Shown here piece by piece: positions 1-4,902 of a stretch of 6,030 nt of DNA. The number at the start of each line of letters is the position of its first letter. Within the stretch, counting starts at the first letter, position 1. The notes under the pieces are model-generated. The model made no database searches. It was not told the DNA's origin and saw only the letters and a program-made list of their open reading frames with translations. The stretch is from Anaerolineales bacterium. Its GTDB lineage: Bacteria > Chloroflexota > Anaerolineae > Anaerolineales > UBA6663. The stretch covers positions 1 to 6,030 of the forward strand of contig JAEURM010000131.1 in the NCBI GenBank assembly GCA_016789245.1, written 5' to 3'. Position numbers and translations under genes: made by a program.

Positions 1-107
1 AAGCCGCCGATGAAGGTAGCCACTGGGCATAAACACATGGCGAGCAGGCCAAACATCACAAACCAAGTCAGGCAACTAGAAGCGGCTCCGGCGGTGATGG
101 ATTTCAT
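1..107 (-). CDS. N-terminal fragment of a small membrane or exported protein (runs off the left edge)
   Basis: Thirty-five codons are visible, beginning with ATG at 107 and still open at the window edge. The peptide starts MKSITAG and then becomes strongly hydrophobic (roughly residues 10-34), with three cysteines (positions 12, 25 and 27). This fits a signal anchor or first transmembrane helix. A good Shine-Dalgarno sequence, AAGGA at 114-118, sits six bases before the ATG and supports both the start and the reality of the gene. It lies downstream of the MFS transporter in the same orientation, but the 227-base gap suggests its own promoter. I do not recognise the family, and too little is present to assign a function. 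Confidence 0.65.
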   Translation of the reverse strand, partial: MKSITAGAASSCLTWFVMFGLLAMCLCPVATFIGG

Positions 108-126
108 GGGTGTTCCTTGTGTGCTG

Positions 127-154
127 GTTCTATTGGTCAGTGAGCTTAACTCAA
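127..154 (-). promoter_or_regulatory. weak candidate promoter for the left-edge membrane protein
   Basis: On the minus strand, TTGAGT (149-154) and TAGAAC (127-132) are separated by 16 bases, each matching the sigma-70 consensus only partly. Transcription would start near 120, leaving a leader just long enough to hold the AAGGA ribosome-binding site. It is plausible by position and weak by sequence. Confidence 0.2.
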
Positions 155-272
155 ATTCTTGCTTCGCTCACTTGCCTGCCGGTGAACGTCCAAAAGGCCG
201 TTAGCGGCTCTCAAAACTTTGGGCATGCTACTCAACCCAGCTTATGTATTTCTCAATAAAACCTAATCAGCG

Positions 273-293
273 CCGCGCCTAAAACCAGCGCGG
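273..293 (-). terminator. possible weak terminator downstream of the MFS gene
   Basis: CCGCGC (273-278) pairs with GCGCGG (288-293) across a nine-base loop, about 40 bases after the MFS stop codon. On the minus strand the stem is followed by CGCTGATTAGGTTTTATTG, so the T-run begins too far from the stem for a textbook intrinsic terminator. It may be a poor terminator or a 3'-end stabilising hairpin. Confidence 0.28.
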
Positions 294-334
294 AAGGATT
301 GCGATAATGCCTGCCCAACTTGTTTTTGGCCGGC

Positions 335-1573
335 TTACGCCGCCGCTGGGGCCAGCGGCTGGGCTTGCCGGTTGATGCGTAGGGCGAGCAAACCACCCGC
401 AATGCCCACCACACCGGCCACTAAAAACGCCAAACCGTAATCTCCCAAAGAGGCACGGGCCACGCCGCCAAGGTAAGCGGCCAACGCCGCGCCAATTTGA
501 TGTGCACAATACACCCAGCCGTACACTGGCCCCACGTTCTTGCGGCCAAAAATATCGGCCACTAAAACGGTAGTGGGCGGCACGGTGGCGATGTAATCTA
601 AACCAAAAAGAATGGCGAAGGCAGATAAGCCGAGCGGCTCCGTAACGAAGGGCAAAATAAAGAGCGAGAGGCCGCGGAAAATGTAATACACACATAGCAG
701 TTTGCGCGGGTCAACTTTATCCGTGAGCCAGCCGCTGGCAATGGTGCCAATAAAATTCATGGAACCCATCAGCGCAATACTACCCGCCGCAATCTCGCGC
801 GAGATGCCGTGTTCCATGGCGTGCGGCAAAAGATGTGTGCCTATGAGGCCGTTGGAAGTTGCGCCGCAGATGAAGAACGTGCCAGCCAGTAACCAAAACT
901 CCGGCGAGCGGAGGGCTTGCACCATCACCCCAGTATCCGCGTTGATGCGGAACGCCGGTTGGCCTTCACTGGCACCGTACGGTTTTTGGCCCACTTCCGC
1001 CGGGTCATTTTTCATCAGCAGAAAAGCGGGCACTACGGCCACCAGCGCAATGGCGGCCAGCACCAGTGAGCTACCGCGCCAGCCCAGCGGCACCACCATG
1101 AGCGCTAACATGGGCACAAAGATGAGTTGCCCGGCGGAGGTGGCCGCGCCAAAGATGCCGGTGACGAGGCCACGCCGCGCGGCGAACCAACGGTTAGCCA
1201 CCGCGGGGCCAAGCACGCTGGCAATGATGCCGCCGCCCAAGCCGCTCAAAATTCCCCAGAACAAACTGAGTTGCCACAAGGTGGTGGTGAAGTAACTGCC
1301 CACCATGCTGGCCGCAATCAGCACCAAGCCACTCATCATGATGGTGCGCGCGCCCAAGCGCTCTATCAGCCAGCCGGAGAGCGGGCCGCTGAGGCCGAGC
1401 ATGATGAGGCCAATAGAAACCGCCACTGAAATCGCATCTCGCGTCCAGCCGGTATCTTCTTCAACCGGCAAAATAAACACGCCCGGCGCCGAGCGCACGC
1501 CCATAGAAATTAATAGCGTGACGGCTACAATGCCGACGACGACCCAACCGTAGTGGAAACGGGGATTATTCAT
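335..1573 (-). CDS. MFS transporter, oxalate/formate antiporter-like or monocarboxylate-type
   Basis: This 412-residue inner-membrane protein has the length and hydrophobic pattern of a 12-helix major facilitator. The N-terminus (FHYGWVVVG, residues 7-15) is characteristic of the oxalate/formate antiporter and monocarboxylate-transporter-like branch. A motif-A-like loop (GWLIERLGAR, 67-76) follows helix 2, and its counterpart in the second half is GWLTDKVDPRK (281-291). The RWFAARRGLVTGI stretch (128-140) and the DPAEVGQKPYG linker (190-200) before the central cytoplasmic loop are also typical of this branch. The substrate is probably a small organic anion, but it cannot be read from the sequence. 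The ATG at 1573 opens the family-typical N-terminus, although no clear Shine-Dalgarno precedes it. Ribonuclease Z lies 88 bases upstream, with a repeat element between them; no linked catabolic genes are present. Confidence 0.9.
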   Translation of the reverse strand: MNNPRFHYGWVVVGIVAVTLLISMGVRSAPGVFILPVEEDTGWTRDAISVAVSIGLIMLGLSGPLSGWLIERLGARTIMMSGLVLIAASMVGSYFTTTLWQLSLFWGILSGLGGGIIASVLGPAVANRWFAARRGLVTGIFGAATSAGQLIFVPMLALMVVPLGWRGSSLVLAAIALVAVVPAFLLMKNDPAEVGQKPYGASEGQPAFRINADTGVMVQALRSPEFWLLAGTFFICGATSNGLIGTHLLPHAMEHGISREIAAGSIALMGSMNFIGTIASGWLTDKVDPRKLLCVYYIFRGLSLFILPFVTEPLGLSAFAILFGLDYIATVPPTTVLVADIFGRKNVGPVYGWVYCAHQIGAALAAYLGGVARASLGDYGLAFLVAGVVGIAGGLLALRINRQAQPLAPAAA

Positions 1574-1599
1574 GATTTGGGTTTCTGTTATTTGTAAAA

Positions 1600-1651
1600 T
1601 GTGAAGCGTGAAACGTAAAACGTAGAAGACGCTTCACACCTCACGTTTCAC
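1600..1651. repeat. interleaved inverted-repeat element between ribonuclease Z and the MFS gene
   Basis: Two different inverted repeats interlock here. TGTGAAGCGT (1600-1609) pairs with ACGCTTCACA (1629-1638), and GTGAAACGT (1608-1616) pairs with ACGTTTCAC (1643-1651). The arms resemble one another (GTGAAGCGT against GTGAAACGT), so alternative pairings are possible. AAACGTA also occurs twice in tandem (1611-1617 and 1618-1624). In minus-strand RNA the first stem is followed by TTTTACAAA, so it could act as a weak terminator for ribonuclease Z. The design looks like a short intergenic repeat that recurs in a genome, which one window cannot show. Confidence 0.7.
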
Positions 1652-1661
1652 ACAGTGAACA

Positions 1662-2612
1662 TCATTCACTTGGTGCATTTTCAACACGGCTGACGCCGGA
1701 GCGTTGCACGCGGAAATGATCAAAATCACGGGCCACGTTGGTGGCGGGGAAAATGGCGCGGGCTTCTTCCAGCACATCACGCTCACGGTTGCGGCGGGAG
1801 AGGTGGGTGAGGAAGAGATGTTTGACGCCCGCCTCGCGTGCGAGTTGAGCCGCGCGGCTGGCAGTGAGATGGCCGAACTCGCGGGCCATATCATCTTCAC
1901 TGCTTAAGTACGTGGCTTCAATCACCAGCGCATCCGCGCCGCGCGCCACCGGCACCAAATCGCGCGTTTCGCCGCAATCACCCACGTGCACAAATTTCAC
2001 GCCGGGCATTTCTGGGCCAAGCACCATTTCGGGCGTAATCACGCGCCCATCCGGCAGAGTTACGGCGCGCCCGGCCACTAATTCTCGGCGGATGGGGCCG
2101 GCCGGAACGCCCAACGCTTCCGCTTGGTCAGCCAGAAAGGGGCGCTTGTTCGGTTCTTCAAACACAAAGCCAAAAGAATCCGCGCCGCGGTGCTGAACGG
2201 GGAAGGCTGTGACGGTGAAATCTTTATCCTTGAAAATCAGGCCGGGTTTTATTTCACAGAACTTGAGTTCAAACGGCAAGCGGGCGCCTTTGAGCACAAT
2301 TTCAAACAGCAAGGTGCGGATGCGCTCTAGCGCCCAGCGGCCCGCCCAAATTTCCATGCGTTCCGCCGTTTCCCAGCGTGTAAACGTGGAAAGCAGACCG
2401 GCGAGGCCGAGAATGTGATCTAGATGGCCGTGCGTGATGAGGATGCGTTCCAGCCGTTTGAAGCCAATGCCGCTTTGCAAGATCTGGCGTTGCGTGCCTT
2501 CGCCGCAATCCACCAAAAAGCGGTACTCATCATGCATGATGACTTGCGCCGAAAGGCCGCGATGAATAGATGGCGCGGAGGCCGAAGTGCCGAGGAAAAC
2601 GATTTCAAACAT
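1662..2612 (-). CDS. rnz: ribonuclease Z (tRNA 3'-end endonuclease)
   Basis: This cytoplasmic metallo-beta-lactamase-fold enzyme cuts pre-tRNA after the discriminator base so that CCA can be added or exposed. At 316 residues it matches the short bacterial form. All expected zinc ligands are visible: THGHLDH (H61, H63, D65, H66), H141 in PVQHRGADSFG, D212 in HVGDCGET and H270 in FLTHLSRR, with the accessory H248 in FGHLTA. FLGTSASAP (6-14) and VDCGEGTQRQ (34-43) are further family signatures. The stretch around LGVPAGP (167-173) begins the flexible substrate-binding arm. The ATG at 2612 starts exactly at the conserved first strand, and a stop codon just upstream in frame excludes a longer protein. 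No Shine-Dalgarno is present; see the promoter at 2623-2631. It is separated by a terminator from the copper cluster. Confidence 0.96.
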   Translation of the reverse strand: MFEIVFLGTSASAPSIHRGLSAQVIMHDEYRFLVDCGEGTQRQILQSGIGFKRLERILITHGHLDHILGLAGLLSTFTRWETAERMEIWAGRWALERIRTLLFEIVLKGARLPFELKFCEIKPGLIFKDKDFTVTAFPVQHRGADSFGFVFEEPNKRPFLADQAEALGVPAGPIRRELVAGRAVTLPDGRVITPEMVLGPEMPGVKFVHVGDCGETRDLVPVARGADALVIEATYLSSEDDMAREFGHLTASRAAQLAREAGVKHLFLTHLSRRNRERDVLEEARAIFPATNVARDFDHFRVQRSGVSRVENAPSE

Positions 2613-2622
2613 GCGAGGTGGG

Positions 2623-2631
2623 ATTTTACCA
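2623..2631 (-). promoter_or_regulatory. extended -10 promoter for ribonuclease Z, predicting a near-leaderless mRNA
   Basis: On the minus strand the sequence reads TGG TAAAAT: an extended -10 (TG at 2630-2631) and a -10 hexamer (2623-2628) differing from TATAAT at one position. There is no good -35, which extended -10 promoters tolerate. Only ten bases separate the hexamer from the ATG, so a start six or seven bases downstream would leave a leader of about 3-4 bases. This agrees with the absence of a Shine-Dalgarno, since the bases before the ATG are CCCACCTCGC. Confidence 0.5.
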
Positions 2632-2640
2632 GACGGTTAA

Positions 2641-2679
2641 TAAACAAAACCCCACAGGTCTCACAGACGCGTGGGGTTT
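2641..2679 (-). terminator. intrinsic terminator at the end of the copper cluster
   Basis: In minus-strand RNA, AAACCCCAC (2671-2679) pairs with GTGGGGTTT (2647-2655), a nine-base-pair stem. An inner GTCT/AGAC stem (2658-2661 with 2665-2668) extends it around a three-base loop. The stem runs directly into TTTTGTTTA. It begins 22 bases after the stop of the four-helix membrane protein, the expected position for ending the operon. It isolates ribonuclease Z from the genes upstream. Confidence 0.82.
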
Positions 2680-2701
2680 GACTAAAGCGAGCACACGGTT
2701 T

Positions 2702-3184
2702 TTAGAGTTGGGGCGACGGGACTCGCCGGGACTCATTCAGCAACACAATCAGCCCGGCCATAAAGGCCGCCGTGACAATTTGATTGAACACAGCTGGAGC
2801 GCTGACTAAGGCCGCCACATTGATTGACGAGGTGGGCCAGAACCAACTCAGCACTTGGGCGAGAAGCGAAAAGCCCAGCAACATACCTCCACCCACTACG
2901 CCCACCCACAGCAGTTGCCGGAGCAAGTGGGTGCGGTAGATGACGAGCACGATGGCGTACATCCAAAAGAGCACTGTGCCAAAAAACAGCCCGCTTTCAA
3001 TCAAAACTTGATTGTTTAAGTCAGGCGGCAGTTCCACCAATGTACTCAGGGCGCGGCCGCAAATTTCAAGCGTGCTGGTAAATGGGCCGCGCATAAAAAA
3101 CAAACTGTAGCCAATCAAAATCGCCGCACCGGCCGTGAGCCAAATCCAGCGTTGAGGGGCGGGTTGGGGTTCAAGTTGAGACAT
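2702..3184 (-). CDS. four-helix membrane protein of unknown function linked to SCO
   Basis: I do not recognise a family. The 160-residue protein has four hydrophobic segments, at about residues 13-31, 63-83, 91-113 and 130-149. A short polar N-terminus (MSQLEPQPAPQR) precedes the first segment, and the C-terminal tail ends ESRRVPSPQL. The first connecting loop (32-62) carries a single Cys at 42. The only His (86, in RTHLLRQ) lies in the short second loop, so no obvious metal site is seen. GGAG (3192-3195) stands seven bases before the ATG at 3184. The start is only 15 bases after the SCO stop, and a terminator follows, so it is the last gene of the copper cluster. Context suggests a role in oxidase assembly or the copper response, but this is inference from position alone. 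Confidence 0.87.
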   Translation of the reverse strand: MSQLEPQPAPQRWIWLTAGAAILIGYSLFFMRGPFTSTLEICGRALSTLVELPPDLNNQVLIESGLFFGTVLFWMYAIVLVIYRTHLLRQLLWVGVVGGGMLLGFSLLAQVLSWFWPTSSINVAALVSAPAVFNQIVTAAFMAGLIVLLNESRRVPSPQL

Positions 3185-3199
3185 GTGCTTACTCCAATG

Positions 3200-3811
3200 T
3201 TAGCGCGCTAGCCAAGCTTGCAAATCTGCCGCTATGGCTTCTTCGCCAAGGCCAAACGGAAACACTTCCACAATGTTGCCGGCGGGGTCTATCACTGTGA
3301 TGCTGGCTGAGTGCGAGACAAGATAACCGGTGTTCACCGAGCCCGCTTCTTTGGCATAGTAAACGCTGAAGGCTTTGGCCGCTACGGCCACTTCTTCCGG
3401 TGTGCCGCTTAGACCAATAAAGTTGGCATTGAATTGTTTGACGTGCGCATCAATCAAATCCGGCGGATCCCGTTCCGGGTCCACGCTTACCATTAACACT
3501 TGCACCTGCTCCGCTTGCGGCCCTAAAGCCTGCAAAGCCTTTTTTACTTCTTGCAAAGTCAGCGGGCACACATCTGGGCAGAAGCGGTAGCCAAAGAATA
3601 GCAACACAAACTGGCCCCGAAAATCGCTCAACCGAACTTGTTTTTGAGCACTGGTGGTAAGCGTGAAATCTGTAGTGGGCCGAGGTGGGTCTACGGCCAC
3701 GCCCTGTAACGTGAATTGCGCCTTCTGAATTTGTTGGCTGACCAAACTGACTCCAGCCACGCCGACTAAGCCGATAACAAAAGCAACTAAACACAACCTG
3801 ATCCGACTCAT
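3200..3811 (-). CDS. SCO1/SenC family copper chaperone and thiol-disulfide protein
   Basis: SCO proteins are membrane-anchored, thioredoxin-fold proteins on the outer face of the cytoplasmic membrane. They help metallate or reduce the CuA centre of cytochrome c oxidase subunit II. The 203-residue product has one N-terminal anchor (about 7-25) and then the domain. The copper site is complete: C78 and C82 in FCPDVCP and H167 in YLVSHSAS. Other family marks are FFGYRFCPDVCPLT (72-85), VSVDPERD (108-115) and ITVIDPAGNIV (171-181). I chose the ATG at 3811 because AAGGA (3819-3823) is seven bases away; a GTG two codons earlier is almost on top of that site. It follows the PCu(A)C gene after a strong hairpin and is followed closely by a membrane-protein gene. 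Confidence 0.95.
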   Translation of the reverse strand: MSRIRLCLVAFVIGLVGVAGVSLVSQQIQKAQFTLQGVAVDPPRPTTDFTLTTSAQKQVRLSDFRGQFVLLFFGYRFCPDVCPLTLQEVKKALQALGPQAEQVQVLMVSVDPERDPPDLIDAHVKQFNANFIGLSGTPEEVAVAAKAFSVYYAKEAGSVNTGYLVSHSASITVIDPAGNIVEVFPFGLGEEAIAADLQAWLAR

Positions 3812-3818
3812 AACCACT

Positions 3819-3823
3819 TCCTT
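3819..3823 (-). promoter_or_regulatory. ribosome-binding site fixing the SCO start
   Basis: AAGGA on the minus strand is seven bases from ATG 3811 but only one base from the in-frame GTG at 3817. This favours the ATG. Confidence 0.7.
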
Positions 3824-3835
3824 GAGAGAAAGATA

Positions 3836-3866
3836 GGCCCTTCCCTGCGGCTGACCGGGAAGGGCC
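3836..3866 (-). terminator. strong hairpin (terminator or attenuator) between PCu(A)C and SCO
   Basis: GGCCCTTCCC (3836-3845) and GGGAAGGGCC (3857-3866) form a perfect ten-base-pair, GC-rich stem with an 11-base loop. It starts 10 bases after the PCu(A)C stop codon. On the minus strand it is followed by TATCTTTCTCTC, pyrimidine-rich but without a continuous T-run, so termination is probably incomplete. The next gene's ribosome-binding site comes right after. I read it as an intra-operon attenuator or mRNA-stabilising structure that would give more PCu(A)C than SCO. Confidence 0.6.
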
Positions 3867-3876
3867 AGCTTAAGTA

Positions 3877-4422
3877 TTACGGGGCTTCCTCGCTCACTTC
3901 CGCTTCAAAGGTAACCGAGCCTGCCTTTTCAAAGTTTAACGTCAAAGATACATGCTCACCGACTTTGATTTCGCGCGTCAGGCCAATTAGCATGACGTGG
4001 TAACTGCCGGGTTTGAGCGTGGTGTGTTCGTCTGCCGCCACTTCAATGAATGGCACTTGGAACATCGTCATCACATCATTTTCCATTTTGACGTTGTGCA
4101 GTTCAGCGGCTTTGGCTACGTCGCTTTCGGCGCTGAGAAGCTTGTCTGCTTCGCCGCCTTCATTGTGAATGACGAAGTAAGCGGCGCTCAAAACGGTATT
4201 CGGATCCATGCCCATTTCCGTTTGGCCGGATTCAGGCGTGGCCATGTCACTCCCTTCGCTCATTTGCCGGGCTGGGCGTACCCACGCATCGGTGATTTCT
4301 AAGTCGCCCACAGTAACGGTGTGGCTGTGTCCCTCATCTTCAGGTTTTTCGGGCGCGGCGGCGGGCGCACAGGCGGCCAGCAAGGCCGCCATTAAGGCGA
4401 GTGAAAAGAATCGCTTAAGCAT
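3877..4422 (-). CDS. PCu(A)C copper chaperone, lipoprotein form
   Basis: PCu(A)C proteins bind Cu(I) outside the cytoplasmic membrane and pass it to the CuA site of cytochrome c oxidase, alone or with SCO. The 181-residue product has a lipoprotein signal ending LLAAC (Cys18), then an Ala/Pro/Glu linker. The domain begins near residue 36 (VTVGDLEITDAWVRP). The family copper motif H-X10-M-X21-H-X-M is matched exactly by H109, M120, H142 and M144. A Met-rich insertion (about residues 53-72, with Met at 54, 60, 70 and 72) and an N-terminal HSH (32-34) could bind additional copper. I start it at ATG 4422, with AGGA (4431-4434) eight bases before; an in-frame TTG 11 codons earlier would spoil the signal peptide. 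It lies upstream of SCO. Confidence 0.95.
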   Translation of the reverse strand: MLKRFFSLALMAALLAACAPAAAPEKPEDEGHSHTVTVGDLEITDAWVRPARQMSEGSDMATPESGQTEMGMDPNTVLSAAYFVIHNEGGEADKLLSAESDVAKAAELHNVKMENDVMTMFQVPFIEVAADEHTTLKPGSYHVMLIGLTREIKVGEHVSLTLNFEKAGSVTFEAEVSEEAP

Positions 4423-4454
4423 TGAATCTATCCTAACTAGGCGTAACTTGCCCA

Positions 4455-4460
4455 ACTATA
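4455..4460 (-). promoter_or_regulatory. possible -10 element before the PCu(A)C gene
   Basis: TATAGT on the minus strand lies 32 bases before the ATG, leaving room for a leader of about 25 bases that includes the ribosome-binding site. It matches the -10 consensus at five of six positions. No convincing -35 occurs 15-18 bases upstream, where the small hairpins lie. Confidence 0.3.
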
Positions 4461-4474
4461 AAAATTGAAAGAAG

Positions 4475-4499
4475 CCAAACGGCGTTTGGGCCACTGGCC
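4475..4499 (-). terminator. tandem small hairpins between the His-rich gene and PCu(A)C
   Basis: Two short inverted repeats lie almost end to end: GGCC-act-GGCC (4489-4499) and CCAAAC-GGC-GTTTGG (4475-4489), sharing one base. On the minus strand the second is followed by CTTCTTTCAATTTTT, giving it the look of a weak intrinsic terminator about 30 bases after the stop of the 113-residue gene. With the possible -10 just beyond, this may be a boundary between two transcription units. Confidence 0.4.
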
Positions 4500-4527
4500 G
4501 TGAATTGAATGAGTGGGGAAAGGCAGA

Positions 4528-4869
4528 CTAAGCGCGAGGCGGCGGCGGCTCAGGCACAGAGCGCCAACCATAAGCGAAAAAGTTCTCCCCAGTGGTGGGC
4601 CGCCATAAACTTTTAGCCGCTAACCGTTGAATTAAATCGCGGATGGTTTCCAATTGGGGCGCAACGGAGGCGGGCAGAACGTGATATTGCTCAAATAGAT
4701 AATCGTGCGAGTGGGGCTTATCCGGGTCTACGCCAGGCGGGTGGAAGTGCACATGTTTTACATCCGCAATGAGCCAGCAGGCGCACAAGCCGGGCTGAGC
4801 CAGCGCCGTATAAAACGCCAGCCAAATTTGGAAGGAAAACATCGCACTAAGCGCCGCCAGCCGCACCAT
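4528..4869 (-). CDS. small predicted exported protein, His-rich with a CxC motif, unknown function
   Basis: I do not recognise this 113-residue protein. Its first 24 residues form a hydrophobic segment with one Arg, ending A22-L23-A24 before Q25. This reads as a signal peptide with a cleavage site, or a membrane anchor. Directly after come C29 and C31 (CAC), then HVHFH (39-43), HSH (53-55) and H63: two Cys and six His within 35 residues, typical of a metal-binding face. The C-terminal half (70-113) has a helix-like stretch and a PEPPPP tail. It starts 33 bases after the HD gene and lies upstream of PCu(A)C and SCO, so copper or another metal is a fair guess, but only a guess. The ribosome-binding site is weak (AGG close to the ATG), so a start at Met10 is possible, which would weaken the signal peptide. 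Confidence 0.75.
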   Translation of the reverse strand: MVRLAALSAMFSFQIWLAFYTALAQPGLCACWLIADVKHVHFHPPGVDPDKPHSHDYLFEQYHVLPASVAPQLETIRDLIQRLAAKSLWRPTTGENFFAYGWRSVPEPPPPRA

Positions 4870-4902
4870 AGGCCTGTGATTCTAGCAGAGGGCTGGAAGG
4901 AA

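Larger units (their letters stand above)
108..334. other. intergenic region between the MFS gene and the left-edge gene
   Basis: This 227-base stretch has no convincing gene. A 64-codon plus-strand reading frame (10-204) crosses it but has no ribosome-binding site and overlaps the left-edge gene antisense. The region holds a small GC-rich hairpin (273-293), a weak candidate promoter (127-154) and the ribosome-binding site at 114-118. Nothing else stands out. Confidence 0.6.

Noticed and set aside
10..204. Plus-strand open frame of 64 codons at the left edge
   Set aside because: No ribosome-binding site, and it overlaps in antisense the minus-strand gene that starts at 107 with AAGGA in front.
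279..695. Minus-strand open frame of 138 codons
   Set aside because: It overlaps the MFS gene in another frame on the same strand. Its Arg/Trp/Gly-rich product is typical of a shifted frame of GC-rich coding sequence.
702..1295. Plus-strand open frame of 197 codons within the MFS gene
   Set aside because: It is antisense to a clear 12-helix transporter, has no ribosome-binding site, and its product (Ser/Pro/Ala/Met-rich, low in structure) looks like the reverse of membrane-protein codons.
1600..1651. The repeat as a miniature CRISPR array
   Set aside because: There are no repeat-spacer-repeat units of adequate length and no cas genes. The structure is two interleaved inverted repeats.
2641..2679. 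The GTGGGG hairpin as a bidirectional terminator
   Set aside because: On the plus strand the stem is followed by GACTAAAG rather than a T-run, and no plus-strand gene ends there. Only the minus-strand reading makes sense.
3997..4302. Plus-strand open frame with many His and Phe, opposite PCu(A)C
   Set aside because: The His-rich look is suggestive near copper genes, but it is the antisense reading of Val, Met and Lys codons in PCu(A)C, and it has no start signals.
4423..4455. Longer PCu(A)C start at the upstream TTG
   Set aside because: It would put a charged extension before the lipoprotein signal and place the AGGA site inside the gene.
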